Part shown: positions 8,461-18,170 of the stretch, one piece after another
Layout: each line of letters opens with the position of its first letter
Position numbering within the stretch: the stretch's first letter is position 1
Assembly: GCF_015062935.1 (NCBI RefSeq)
Contig: NZ_SUTM01000009.1
Span: 40,688-104,687 of the forward strand
Origin: Methanobrevibacter sp.
GTDB lineage: Archaea > Methanobacteriota > Methanobacteria > Methanobacteriales > Methanobacteriaceae
Reading direction: 5' to 3'
Length of the DNA stretch: 64,000 nucleotides
Notes under the pieces: model-generated
Seen by the model: only the letters and a program-made list of their open reading frames with translations
Told to the model about the DNA's origin: nothing
Databases searched by the model: none
Made by a program: the position numbers and the translations under genes

Positions 8461-10401
8461 ATGTTCAAAGATAGAAATATTAAAAGATTGTTTACTAATA
8501 AAAAATTCATTTTTATATTCTCATTTTGCGTGGAACTTATATTCTTTTATTTTTTCGAACATCAAATGATAACAGGCGAATATTTATTAGGAGATTTATG
8601 GATTTCACCTATCTTTGGACTGATGTTCGGACCATATGGGGCATTAGGTCAGGCATTAGCCACATTGGTTGGAGAACTTTACCAGGGCCTGCCGCCTATA
8701 GAAAGTTTTATTGATTTTTCAATAATGTTTTTCATTTCCATTTTTACATACAAACTATGGTACACTACATTTAAAAGACACAAAATAACTACACCTAGAT
8801 TTGACTCCATTTACAATGTCTTAAAATTCATAGCCATAATTGGAATAATGGCTATTGTATATTGGATTCTGATAAATATTTCATTATTGGCAACACCATA
8901 TATGAAACTGGCGTATCCTCTATCCGGAAACATAACAAGAATCGCTTACATAGTCAATATATTTACATTCTCCATAATATTTGGACTTATACTCATCAGC
9001 AGTTTTAATATCCTTAAAATTCCATTACAGGCCCCGAAAAAATTTGATTCACCAATAAATATTCCATATAAATACTATGTAATAATCGCTTTAATTTCAG
9101 GAACCTATTTGCTTCTTGACAGATTATCAATTATACACAATACATATCTAAACAACATTTTTTTCATGATATGTATAATTTTTATAATATTATTCTGTTT
9201 AAACCGACGAGATGAAACTATTGAGGTAGTAACCCTCAATTATTCAATTATTGAAGAAATAATATTAATATTTATGTTAATTTTGAGTATTACTCTGATT
9301 TTTAATTACAGTAATTTTAAAAACATCATAAATTTTATTTTCCCATATGTAAATTCTGACTTTTTGCTAATGATTATCCTTGCAATCTCAAGCATTGTCG
9401 TCATATTACTTTCAATTCTCCATATTTACTATGTTGACCGAAGCATTACACACCCTATTTATCAATTGATTGATTCAACAAAAGAATATCAGGAACATGA
9501 AAAAGAAAATAAGAAGGATTTTAAACTCGACAAATATATAAAACCTGACGATGACATTGGAATGCTTGTTAAATCATTCATGAAATTGAAAACACTTATA
9601 AACGAAAATCTGAATGATCTTGAAACCACAACCGCAGAAAAAGAGAGAATTGAAACCGAACTGAATATTGCAAGCAATATTCAAACCAGCATGCTTCCAA
9701 AAGATTTTAATGAATTTTCCAATAACAAGCCATTTGAAATACATGGATTCATGAGCGCCGCAAAAGAAGTTGGCGGAGACTTCTATGACTTTTTTAATAC
9801 TGATAAAAATTGCATCAATTTTGTTATCGGAGACGTAAGCGGTAAAGGAATGCCCGCAACATTATTTATGGTAAAAACTATGCATTTAATCAGAAACAAA
9901 TCTGAATTTAGGGACAAACTCTCACAAGTATATGAAGACGTTAATAATGCTGCATGTGAAAGAAATGAAGAAAACCTATTCATCACATCATGGATTGGAA
10001 AATTAGATCTAGATAAAGGGAAACTAACCTATGTCAATGCAGGACATAACCCTCCATTAATAAAACAGAACAATGAAGAATTTGAATATCTGAATTCCTC
10101 TGCAAATTTAGTTCTTGGATTGATGGAAGGAATGCCCTATGAAGAATATGAATTGAATTTAAATTATGGCGACATGATATTCTTATATACTGATGGATTG
10201 ACTGAAGCTAATGACAATTATAAAGAATTTTATGGAGAAGAACGTTTAAAAGCAATACTTAATAAACATAAAGATGAAAAGTTAAGTGAAATCATTAATG
10301 AAATAATTAAGGATTTAAGTAAGTTCTGTAATAACCAAGAGCAGTTTGATGATATTACAATGCTTCTTTTAAGGTATACCGGAGGTGAAGGTGATGATTA
10401 A
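8461..10401 (+). CDS. Membrane-bound SpoIIE/RsbU-type PP2C phosphatase, copy 1
   Basis: The 646-residue protein has about eight N-terminal membrane helices, including ISPIFGLMFGPYGALGQ, which forms a sensor-like membrane domain. A HAMP-like linker at about residues 320-385 and a coiled coil at about 385-410 follow. The C-terminal SpoIIE phosphatase shows EVGGDFYDFF, VIGDVSGKGMPA, YTDGLTEAND and FDDITMLLL, and retains the metal-binding aspartates. It should dephosphorylate the STAS protein encoded upstream in response to a membrane signal. The next gene encodes a paralogue and overlaps its 3' end. The input signal is unknown. Confidence 0.88.
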   Translation: MFKDRNIKRLFTNKKFIFIFSFCVELIFFYFFEHQMITGEYLLGDLWISPIFGLMFGPYGALGQALATLVGELYQGLPPIESFIDFSIMFFISIFTYKLWYTTFKRHKITTPRFDSIYNVLKFIAIIGIMAIVYWILINISLLATPYMKLAYPLSGNITRIAYIVNIFTFSIIFGLILISSFNILKIPLQAPKKFDSPINIPYKYYVIIALISGTYLLLDRLSIIHNTYLNNIFFMICIIFIILFCLNRRDETIEVVTLNYSIIEEIILIFMLILSITLIFNYSNFKNIINFIFPYVNSDFLLMIILAISSIVVILLSILHIYYVDRSITHPIYQLIDSTKEYQEHEKENKKDFKLDKYIKPDDDIGMLVKSFMKLKTLINENLNDLETTTAEKERIETELNIASNIQTSMLPKDFNEFSNNKPFEIHGFMSAAKEVGGDFYDFFNTDKNCINFVIGDVSGKGMPATLFMVKTMHLIRNKSEFRDKLSQVYEDVNNAACERNEENLFITSWIGKLDLDKGKLTYVNAGHNPPLIKQNNEEFEYLNSSANLVLGLMEGMPYEEYELNLNYGDMIFLYTDGLTEANDNYKEFYGEERLKAILNKHKDEKLSEIINEIIKDLSKFCNNQEQFDDITMLLLRYTGGEGDD

Positions 10402-12256
10402 TAGGATTTTCAAATCCCGAAAAGGAATCTTTTTATTTTCCATGGTTCTGACCATTATTGGGATATCAATCGTGAATGCATTTAATTATCCCATTCCCAT
10501 AGAATATACTTTTATTCCAGTGTTAAGCATATTCCTTGGCCCATATGCTGTTTTAGGATTTACATTAACAGAAATCGCATTTGAGATTATTTATTTCCAA
10601 ACAACAGACATCCCAATTATACTATTCAATGCGGCAATGACATTTATTTTTGGAATACTGCCTTGGAAACTTTGGTATTCCATCCTAAATAATAATGGGC
10701 ATGATGTCCCTAACATAAATCGAGCAATTAATTTTATCAAGTTATTAATTATAACTGTTATAGTCTATTTATTTTCATTTGGAGTTTTATACAATGAATT
10801 GACAATCAATGAGAGCATAATTTCAGTCTATTTCACAATTATTCTTTCATTCATATTAACAATCTTTGCAATACCTCTTCTCCACTACGCCAAAATACCT
10901 TGTTATTCACCAAAAAAACAAATTAAAAGATTAATGCCCGATAAAGCATATTACATATTTTTATTGGTCCCAGTGATTATCTTCGCATATTCATATATAT
11001 TCTATGAACCCATTAATTTGACTTTAACAATACTATCCACATTATTTTTAGCCATATTTTTAATTAAACCTTATGACGAAGAGGTTTTTGCAATATCCAA
11101 TACTGTAAAACCAAACACATTTTATAAGATATGCGTTTCAATATTCATAGTCATTTTAATTTTAACCCTACTTATCACAACTTCACTGAATCATATTACT
11201 TATATTGAAAGCAACGTGGAAATCGACCCTTTTATAAGTTACCTATTCGATTTAGGAAATATACTCCTCCCATTTTTAATTCCAATGATTATTTATATAT
11301 TATTTTTAGAAAAAAGAGTATTAAATCCTATTAAAAAATTTTCAGAATTTTTATCTGCAGATATAGAAGATTATGATGATATTGAGAAGTTAAAAAAGAA
11401 TTTGAATACAATAACCGTTAATAATGAAATAAAAATATTATCAGATTCATTGATAAAAATGGAAGGAGATTTGATTAGCTACAGTGAAAATTTAGTCAAA
11501 GTCACAAGTGAAAAAGAAAAATATGAAACAGAACTCAAATTAGCCAGGGAAATTCAATATTCAATGATTCCAACTGATTTTGAAGAATTCTGTGAAAATG
11601 AGAATTTTTCCGTTTGGGGGATGATGAAAGCCGCCCGTGAAGTGGGAGGAGATTTCTATGATTACTTTAAAATCGATGATGAAAACATCGGATTTGTCAT
11701 TGGAGACGTGAGCGGAAAAGGAATAACTGCAGCATTGATTATGGCTAAAGCCATGACTCTGATTCAGGATTATGTAACCCATTACAAAGATCTCTCAAAA
11801 GCAGTTTATGATGTAAATAATAAACTTTGCGAAGGTAATGAAGAGTATCTTTTTGTCACAAGCTGGCTTGGAAAACTCAATATCAAAACAGGAAAACTGA
11901 CATTTATCAATGCAGGACATAACCCTCCATTAATTAAACAAAATAATGGAAACTTCGAGTATTTGAAAACAGAACCTGAATTGGTTCTAGCATGCATGGA
12001 AGAAATGCCCTATAAAACTGAAACAATACAAATAAATCCCGGAGATGCACTATTCTTATACACAGACGGAGTGACAGAAGCTAATGATGACTATAATGGA
12101 TTTTATGGTGATGAAAGACTCCAAAATATATTGAATAAACATAAAGATGACGATTTAAAAACCATTATAGAATCAATTGATGATGATATTGGCGAATTCT
12201 GCAGTCATCATGCTCAATTCGACGATACCACCATGTTCATTATTAAAAGAAAATGA
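10394..12256 (+). CDS. Membrane-bound SpoIIE/RsbU-type PP2C phosphatase, copy 2
   Basis: I start at ATG 10394 because GGAGGTG at 10381-10387 is a strong ribosome binding site; the upstream in-frame GTG overlaps that site. The 620-residue protein has the same layout as copy 1: several membrane helices, a linker, a coiled coil and a SpoIIE phosphatase (EVGGDFYDYF, VIGDVSGKGITA, YTDGVTEAND, FDDTTMFII). The catalytic domains are close, while the membrane domains differ, so the two may sense different inputs and converge on one STAS protein. Its stop abuts the stop of the convergent M24 peptidase gene with no gap. Confidence 0.87.
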   Translation: MINRIFKSRKGIFLFSMVLTIIGISIVNAFNYPIPIEYTFIPVLSIFLGPYAVLGFTLTEIAFEIIYFQTTDIPIILFNAAMTFIFGILPWKLWYSILNNNGHDVPNINRAINFIKLLIITVIVYLFSFGVLYNELTINESIISVYFTIILSFILTIFAIPLLHYAKIPCYSPKKQIKRLMPDKAYYIFLLVPVIIFAYSYIFYEPINLTLTILSTLFLAIFLIKPYDEEVFAISNTVKPNTFYKICVSIFIVILILTLLITTSLNHITYIESNVEIDPFISYLFDLGNILLPFLIPMIIYILFLEKRVLNPIKKFSEFLSADIEDYDDIEKLKKNLNTITVNNEIKILSDSLIKMEGDLISYSENLVKVTSEKEKYETELKLAREIQYSMIPTDFEEFCENENFSVWGMMKAAREVGGDFYDYFKIDDENIGFVIGDVSGKGITAALIMAKAMTLIQDYVTHYKDLSKAVYDVNNKLCEGNEEYLFVTSWLGKLNIKTGKLTFINAGHNPPLIKQNNGNFEYLKTEPELVLACMEEMPYKTETIQINPGDALFLYTDGVTEANDDYNGFYGDERLQNILNKHKDDDLKTIIESIDDDIGEFCSHHAQFDDTTMFIIKRK

Positions 12257-13273
12257 TTAATCAATTACCAATGGTAAATCACCAATCACATTACCTTTTC
12301 TTGATATCTCAATGGTATCTTCCAGACGCACTCCAAATTCACCTTCCAAATAGATTCCTGGCTCTACTGTAATAACCATCCCTTCTTCTATTACTGTATC
12401 ATCACGAAGAGAGAATCCTGGAGTTTCATGAATATCAAGTCCCAAACTATGGCCTGTGGAATGTATGAATTTATCACCATAACCATATTCTGAAATAACA
12501 TCACGTGCAACTTTATCTATTTCACAACATTTAAGACCCGGTTTTATTGCTTTTATTGCCTTGTCATGTGCTTCGGCAACAATATCCCATATTTCCTGCT
12601 GGCGTTCAGTATAAACCATTGTACGGGTATTGTCAGAACAGTACCCTTCAAAAATAGCTCCCCAATCAATCAATATCGGTTGGTCCAGTTTTTTAGCTTC
12701 AGGAATTGCATGAGGCAAACTTGAGGAAGCGCCACTTGTAACTATTGTGTCAAATGATTCCTTTGAAGCTCCATTTTCAATCATATACCTGACCAAATCA
12801 AAAGCAACTTCCTTTTCGGTGTTAGGGTTGTTCAAGATATCCAACTGCAAGAATGATTTTTGAGCAATTTCAGTTGCTTTAGCAATCTTTTCAATTTCAT
12901 CGGGAGTTTTAATCATACGCTGCTTGTCAATGTATGTTTTAGCATCTATTTTAAAGTCATCTCTGAAACGAACAAAAGTACTGAAAGGAAGTGTCGGCTC
13001 GATAGCTAAACTTTTTATTCCATCCTCTTTCAGCTCTTTAATCATAATGTCATATGATTCATACTCTTTTACTTCAATTGAAGATGTGTTTTTGGCCAAT
13101 TCCATATCCATTCCTGAAGCATAGATAATTGGATTGTCCTTAATCACGCAAAATGCAAAACTGGTTGGTTTATATCCTGATATATATTCCACATTTGTAA
13201 ATCCGGTCAATAAATAAGCTTGAAAATCATCTTTTTTTAAATCTTTTAAAATGTTATCAATATGTAAGTCCAT
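12257..13273 (-). CDS. pepQ: M24 family Xaa-Pro dipeptidase/aminopeptidase
   Basis: The 338-residue protein has a creatinase-like N-terminal domain and a C-terminal pita-bread peptidase domain. The five metal ligands are visible: two aspartates in DWGAIFEGYCSDNTRT, the histidine in HSTGHSLGLDIHE, and two glutamates in TVEPGIYLEGEFGVRLED. It removes residues next to proline from short peptides in the cytosol. Its length is typical of the archaeal enzymes. It is a monocistronic unit on the minus strand that converges with the phosphatase genes. Confidence 0.9.
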   Translation of the reverse strand: MDLHIDNILKDLKKDDFQAYLLTGFTNVEYISGYKPTSFAFCVIKDNPIIYASGMDMELAKNTSSIEVKEYESYDIMIKELKEDGIKSLAIEPTLPFSTFVRFRDDFKIDAKTYIDKQRMIKTPDEIEKIAKATEIAQKSFLQLDILNNPNTEKEVAFDLVRYMIENGASKESFDTIVTSGASSSLPHAIPEAKKLDQPILIDWGAIFEGYCSDNTRTMVYTERQQEIWDIVAEAHDKAIKAIKPGLKCCEIDKVARDVISEYGYGDKFIHSTGHSLGLDIHETPGFSLRDDTVIEEGMVITVEPGIYLEGEFGVRLEDTIEISRKGNVIGDLPLVID

Positions 13274-13535
13274 GTTAAATAATTTAGAAAAAGCATTATA
13301 AAAAAATTAGTATGAAAAAGAAAAAGACAAATAACTTCACGGATTACATTAACAGTTGTTTTTATAGTATCTTTAATATACGTCACTTTAAAATAGGATT
13401 TAAGTTTATTAATGATTTTTTAGCTAAATCAAATATTTATTTAACCTGACTTAATGGAAATTAAAACTATTGATTTTTAATTTATACCCCTTAAAAAGAT
13501 AATTATATTAAACTCAAAATAGATATTTTAACATT

Positions 13536-14177
13536 ATGTTTAAATTTACAAGTAGTGAAATACGAGATTTGATAATTGCATTTATCATCATTTCCCTTTG
13601 TTTTTCAATTGCTAACGCTGGAAGAGATGCAAATGCAGTCTTATCCATATTGCCAATAGTCATGGTAGGTGTAGGTGCCGGTTTCATTCTACACGAACTT
13701 GGACATAAATTCGTGTCCATGAAATATGGATACTGGGCAGAATTCAAATTATGGCCACAGGGATTAATATTTGCACTTATCACATCATTTTTCGGATTTG
13801 TATTTGCTGCACCTGGTGCAGTTTACACATATGCAAATTATATGACTGATGAAATCAACGGTAAAATATCAATTGCAGGACCTATTGTCAACATTATACT
13901 AGCATTGGTCTTTTTAGGAATATCTACAGCTATTTATCCTTCTGCATTTTATTCCGGAACTTCAGCATTAATATTTATTATCTGCTCCGTAGGATATTCA
14001 ATCAACAGTTTCCTTGCTGTTTTCAATTTATTGCCTATCGGAAACCTGGACGGATCAAAAGTATTGGCCTGGAATTTTGGAATCTGGATTGTTACAATCG
14101 CAATTGCGGCAATATTAACATTTATGTCAATGACAATGGGTGTTGAAAATATAGTTAGAATGATTTTAGGATTTTAA
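13536..14177 (+). CDS. M50 family membrane metalloprotease (site-2 protease-like)
   Basis: The 213-residue protein has about six membrane helices. The zinc motif HELGH lies in the second helix (GFILHELGHKFVS, about residue 51), and the distal ligand region is NLLPIGNLDGSK near residue 170. This is the minimal site-2 protease fold without PDZ or CBS domains, and it would cut substrates within the membrane. The stop codon is two bases before the ycaO start, so it heads an apparent operon with ycaO and tfuA. A role linked to that pathway is only an inference; zinc-binding homologues also occur alone. Confidence 0.85.
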   Translation: MFKFTSSEIRDLIIAFIIISLCFSIANAGRDANAVLSILPIVMVGVGAGFILHELGHKFVSMKYGYWAEFKLWPQGLIFALITSFFGFVFAAPGAVYTYANYMTDEINGKISIAGPIVNIILALVFLGISTAIYPSAFYSGTSALIFIICSVGYSINSFLAVFNLLPIGNLDGSKVLAWNFGIWIVTIAIAAILTFMSMTMGVENIVRMILGF

Positions 14178-14179
14178 AA

Positions 14180-15373
14180 ATGAGCGAAAAAATAACATAC
14201 TTCAAGGGAACTCACAGAGTAATAGCTCCAAAAAGGACTATTGAGATTAACGAAGACAAACTTAAAACAGCAGGAATAACCCGTATTGCGGACATTACCG
14301 ATTTGGATAGAATTGGCCTTCCTATTTATACTGCCATCAGACCTACCGCTGAAGAGAGTGGAGTCAGTATTTATGGTGGAAAAGGAATAACAAAAGACCA
14401 TGCAAAGGCATCTGCAATGATGGAAGGTTTTGAAAGGTATTCTGCTGAAAGGCAAAGCAGTGATGAAAGCATCATCTCAAATCTAAATGATATTGACAAC
14501 AATATCGACCCAAAATCTCTGAATTTACCGAAAGACCTTGAAAGAGTTGACATTAACGATTGGGATTTGGAGTGGAGCATTGCACGTGACATTATTTCCG
14601 AAAAAGATTATTATATTCCAACAAATGCCGTTTATCATCCATACAATCCCAAAGATAATGCAAAAACCCTATTCAAATCAAATACCAATGGACTTGCTTC
14701 CGGAAACATTTTGGAAGAAGCTATATTGCACGGAATGTTTGAAGTTATAGAAAGGGATGCATGGAGCATTTTTGAGTTAACCCATAAAAATTACTCACAA
14801 ATCGATTTGGATTCCATTGAAAGTGATGTTATTAATGAAATTATAGAGAAATTTGAAAGTGAAGGAATCAAAATAAAATTAATGGATTTTACAGCAGACA
14901 TTAACATTCCAACAATAGCTGCTTCCGCAGACGATACAGTTACAAAGGATGCTGGATTGCTGACATTAGGTATGGGAACACACCTGGACCCTGAAGTTGC
15001 AATCCTAAGAGCACTGACTGAAGTGGCTCAGAGCAGAGCAACACAAATAAACGGTGCCCGGGAAGATACTGTCAGAGCAGATTTCGCCCGTGAAGCCGGT
15101 TACGAACGTATGAAAAGAATCAATAAATACTACTTTAAACAGGAAGATGAGCAAATTTCACTTTCAGACATTGAAAACAAAAGTACCCATTCCATTACAG
15201 AGGATATTGAAATCGTTAAGAATGAATTAATGGCCAATGACATTGAAAAAATATTATATGTGGACTTAACAAGACCTGAAATTGATGTTAGTGTTGTTCG
15301 TGTAATTATCCCTGAAATGGAAATGTATGCAATTGATCAAAGCCGTGCAGGCTATAGATTCTTAAAAGTCTGA
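14180..15373 (+). CDS. ycaO: YcaO cyclodehydratase, McrA-glycine thioamidation
   Basis: The 397-residue YcaO-domain protein activates a peptide backbone amide with ATP. In methanogens the YcaO-TfuA pair installs the thioglycine in the McrA subunit of methyl-coenzyme M reductase. Visible family features are the ATP/Mg-binding regions around [31 protein letters not shown] and [15 protein letters not shown]. It lies two bases after an M50 protease gene and five bases before tfuA. The McrA substrate is assigned from the methanogen context and the TfuA partner; mcr genes are not in this window. Confidence 0.9.
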   Translation: MSEKITYFKGTHRVIAPKRTIEINEDKLKTAGITRIADITDLDRIGLPIYTAIRPTAEESGVSIYGGKGITKDHAKASAMMEGFERYSAERQSSDESIISNLNDIDNNIDPKSLNLPKDLERVDINDWDLEWSIARDIISEKDYYIPTNAVYHPYNPKDNAKTLFKSNTNGLASGNILEEAILHGMFEVIERDAWSIFELTHKNYSQIDLDSIESDVINEIIEKFESEGIKIKLMDFTADINIPTIAASADDTVTKDAGLLTLGMGTHLDPEVAILRALTEVAQSRATQINGAREDTVRADFAREAGYERMKRINKYYFKQEDEQISLSDIENKSTHSITEDIEIVKNELMANDIEKILYVDLTRPEIDVSVVRVIIPEMEMYAIDQSRAGYRFLKV

Positions 15374-15378
15374 TTAAT

Positions 15379-16032
15379 ATGGTTAAAATTATAATATATA
15401 CTGGATTATCACTCCCATTTGATGAAGCAAAAGAAATTTTGGACAGTGCAGATGGCATTGAAGTAATTTATAAAAGGCCAATCAAAAGAGGAGATTTGTC
15501 CATAGCTCTAAAAGAAAATCCAGATATTATCGGAATAATTGATGGAGTATTCCACCAAAACTCTGCAGTAGGACATAAAGAAATTCTCAATGTCATCAAG
15601 AATGGAGTTAAAGTCTACGGGGCTTCAAGCATGGGTGCACTTAGGGCATCTGAGCTCGACACATTAGGAATGACTGGAATAGGATATGTTTACAATCAGT
15701 ATGCAAGCGGTGAAGTTGATTCTGATGATGACGTTGCAGTGATGCTTGACTCAGAAACCCTGGAAGCACTTTCCGAGCCTTTAATTAACATGAAATATGT
15801 TTTTACAAATGCTGTTAAAGAGAATATAATAACCAACGATGAAAAAGACGAGCTTCTAAGCATTGCTAAAAAAACATTCTATCCTAAAAGAAATTATGCT
15901 CAGACATTAGCACAATCAAGTTTAGACAATGATACAAAAGGAATTTTGATTAATTTTATTCGTGAATCAGTTGATATTAAAAAGGAAGATGCAAAAGAGC
16001 TTCTTAAAACCATAAAACAAGATTTGCAATAA
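15379..16032 (+). CDS. tfuA: TfuA-domain partner of YcaO (McrA thioamidation)
   Basis: The 217-residue protein carries the TfuA core, with IDGVFHQNSAVGHKEIL and VKVYGASSMGALRASELD. TfuA partners help YcaO enzymes make thioamides, probably by supplying sulfide. The gene begins five bases after the ycaO stop, and the pair matches the arrangement known from methanogens. The C-terminal third is charged and helical. The gene ends the M50-ycaO-tfuA operon; no hairpin follows closely. Confidence 0.9.
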   Translation: MVKIIIYTGLSLPFDEAKEILDSADGIEVIYKRPIKRGDLSIALKENPDIIGIIDGVFHQNSAVGHKEILNVIKNGVKVYGASSMGALRASELDTLGMTGIGYVYNQYASGEVDSDDDVAVMLDSETLEALSEPLINMKYVFTNAVKENIITNDEKDELLSIAKKTFYPKRNYAQTLAQSSLDNDTKGILINFIRESVDIKKEDAKELLKTIKQDLQ

Positions 16033-16351
16033 TCAACCACACCCCAACCCATTCTATGAAGATACATCACCACATTACCATCGACACAAAATAATTGAAA
16101 TTATAAATTCTGAAGAAATTGAGATACCGTAAATCAGATAAACTTGATAAAATTTATACCATCAATAAATTTAAACAAAATAATGATGAATTAAAATAGA
16201 TGAATTTTAAAAAAACCCTCTTTAAATTTATCGTCCAACGAATATGAGGGTATGAAAATTTTTAACCGGAATCTCAACAATTATGAAAAGACAAAATAAT
16301 CAAAAATCAGAAAGATGCATTAAAAAAAAGAATAAAAAAATCTATCAAAAC
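16033..16351. other. 319-bp convergent intergenic region
   Basis: This AT-rich spacer lies between the convergent tfuA operon and the minus-strand 152-residue gene. The only structure I see is a long-looped inverted repeat (ACCCTC at 16215-16220, GAGGGT at 16246-16251) with poly-A/poly-T flanks, which could act as a terminator or a small structured transcript. No ORF or tRNA-like sequence is visible. Confidence 0.3.
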
Positions 16352-16810
16352 TCATTTTTTCATTTCATGATATTTCTTTAAGACAATATCAGGAGTTTCA
16401 ATAGTTTTTTCGATAGTTTTTACAAATTCATTAGATTCATGATCCCCGCTAGATTTTGCCAAACCATTAAGAACCAATTGTTTGCCGTCAATTTTAAAAC
16501 CGGTTTCATCCGCTTCTATTTCAATAAGATTGATTTCAATAGAAGATGCTTTTTCCAGCTCATCATCTGCCTTAATGTTATATTTGATTTTTAAATCTTT
16601 ATGAGGTATCAACTCGTTGATAGTTCTTTTAATAACTGATTCAAAAAGTTCCAAGAATTTTACAACTGGAGGTAAATTATTAGCCCACCAATAAGCAAGA
16701 ACAGAGTTGAGAACTATTTCATGTTCGGAAAAATCATCATATAATCTTGCCCGAACACCAACAGCACTATCATCAACGACTTTAATTACTAAAACTGGAC
16801 TAACTGCCAT
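16352..16810 (-). CDS. Uncharacterised 152-residue protein downstream of CBS gene
   Basis: I do not recognise this family. The protein is soluble and mixed alpha/beta. It starts with a beta-strand (SPVLVIKVVDD), has a WWANNLPPVVKFLELFE segment in the middle, and has an acidic, beta-rich second half. It begins ten bases after the four-CBS gene, so it is probably cotranscribed with amidohydrolase, uspA and the CBS gene. It may work with the CBS protein, but that is guilt by association. Confidence 0.6.
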   Translation of the reverse strand: MAVSPVLVIKVVDDSAVGVRARLYDDFSEHEIVLNSVLAYWWANNLPPVVKFLELFESVIKRTINELIPHKDLKIKYNIKADDELEKASSIEINLIEIEADETGFKIDGKQLVLNGLAKSSGDHESNEFVKTIEKTIETPDIVLKKYHEMKK

Positions 16811-16820
16811 TATACCACAG

Positions 16821-17660
16821 TTATTCCACTAATGCTTTAATTAAATCACTAGCTCTTACAAGACCAACTAAATCTCCTTCAACACCAATGACAGGAATTT
16901 GTTCAATGTTTAAGGATTTCATTTTTTTAGCACAGTCGGATACTTTAGTTTTAGAGTTAGCTACTTCAACATTACCTACTGCAACATCACTTACTACTTT
17001 ATCAGTGAATTTTAAATGGTTTTTCTCAATGTACAATACGGAAGTACTGTCCCAAGACCATTTATCTCCTTCAGTACCTACTGTGGAACTGTGTTCACTT
17101 CTTTCAGAAATGATTTCAATTTCAGAAATAAAATCGGTTTCAGTTAAAATTCCAGATAATTTTGCATCATCATCTAATGCTAAAACAGATTTTAAACCAA
17201 ACTGATTCATAGTTTCAAAAGCAACATTTAATGGAGCTTTTTCCCAGGTAGTTGGAACTGTAGTAATCATATAATTTTCAACAGCATCATTTATTTCGAT
17301 TTTAGTTAAAGCTTTAGACACTAAATCAAAAGAGGTGATGATTCCTACTAATTCACCATCATCATTAACAACAGGAACTCTTCTAACATCATTCTCCATC
17401 ATTTTACGAGCAGCGTCAATTACATCATCACCAGGTTTAACTGTGACTAAGTCTCTGCTCATTAACATTGCAATTTGTTCTTCATCAGGATTATTAATTA
17501 AATCAGAACGAGTTACTAGTCCTACTAAAATATCAGTATCTTCTTTAACTACAGGAAGTACTGCTTTGTTTTCTTTTCTCATTAAGTCTAAAACTTTTTC
17601 ACGGTTCCCAGGTACGGAAACACTTACAACATTTTTAGACATTGTTCTTTTAACTAACAT
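16821..17660 (-). CDS. Four-CBS-domain regulatory protein
   Basis: I start at ATG 17660 (MLVKRTMSKNV) because AGGTGT lies just upstream; the reading frame is open further, but that extension is an untypical hydrophobic stretch. The 279-residue protein is four CBS motifs in tandem, with repeat ends at LVGLVTRSDL, LVGIITSFDL, LSGILTETDF and LVGLVRASDL. CBS pairs bind adenine nucleotides or S-adenosyl ligands and act as energy sensors. No catalytic or transport domain is attached, so it would act in trans. It lies 46 bp downstream of a uspA gene. Confidence 0.88.
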   Translation of the reverse strand: MLVKRTMSKNVVSVSVPGNREKVLDLMRKENKAVLPVVKEDTDILVGLVTRSDLINNPDEEQIAMLMSRDLVTVKPGDDVIDAARKMMENDVRRVPVVNDDGELVGIITSFDLVSKALTKIEINDAVENYMITTVPTTWEKAPLNVAFETMNQFGLKSVLALDDDAKLSGILTETDFISEIEIISERSEHSSTVGTEGDKWSWDSTSVLYIEKNHLKFTDKVVSDVAVGNVEVANSKTKVSDCAKKMKSLNIEQIPVIGVEGDLVGLVRASDLIKALVE

Positions 17661-17706
17661 ATAAACACCTATAATTAACAAATATATAAAAATTAAATGA
17701 TAATAT

Positions 17707-18132
17707 TTAATGAACCACAAGTACTGCGCATTTAGCTGAATTTACAACCTTGTCTGCTACACTACCCATTATAAATCTATCGAATCCGGATTTCCCAGAA
17801 CTACCCATCACGATTAAATCAACATCTTCATCGGCTGCCACTTCCAAAATACACTTGGCCGGAGAACCTTCTTTTATTACATGAGTTATCTTTAAATCAT
17901 CATCATTTAATTTATCAAACTCTGCAAGATTCTCTTCTGATCTTTCTTTTAAGATTTGATTTAACTGGTATACTTCATCATCCAATGGAAGTCCGTTAAC
18001 AAAATTATTTTCTGTGACACTCACAGCGATTAATTCAGCACCAGAAACACTAGCTAAGAATAATGCATGTTTTTGAGCTTTTTTAGCAAATTCTGACCCA
18101 TCTGTAGGGACCAATATTTTTTTATACATCAT
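17707..18132 (-). CDS. Universal stress protein (UspA family)
   Basis: The 141-residue single-domain Usp begins MMYKKILVPTDGSEFA and carries the ATP-binding signature MGSSGKSGFDRFIMGSVADKV near its C-terminus. ATG 18138 is impossible as a start because GGGAG directly abuts it; ATG 18132 has proper spacing. It lies between the amidohydrolase and four-CBS genes on the same strand with short gaps, suggesting a nucleotide-sensing operon. Its precise role is unknown. Confidence 0.92.
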   Translation of the reverse strand: MMYKKILVPTDGSEFAKKAQKHALFLASVSGAELIAVSVTENNFVNGLPLDDEVYQLNQILKERSEENLAEFDKLNDDDLKITHVIKEGSPAKCILEVAADEDVDLIVMGSSGKSGFDRFIMGSVADKVVNSAKCAVLVVH

Positions 18133-18170
18133 TAACATCTCCCATAATATATAGATTTATATCCATGATA

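Noticed and set aside
16215..16251. ACCCTC/GAGGGT repeat as a riboswitch or small RNA
   Set aside because: The stem is only six pairs with a 25-base loop and matches no class I know; at most a weak terminator.
17661..17720. Upstream extension of the CBS protein with a hydrophobic leader
   Set aside because: AGGTGT sits directly before ATG 17660, and the extension falls in the spacer after uspA, so the leader is not translated.
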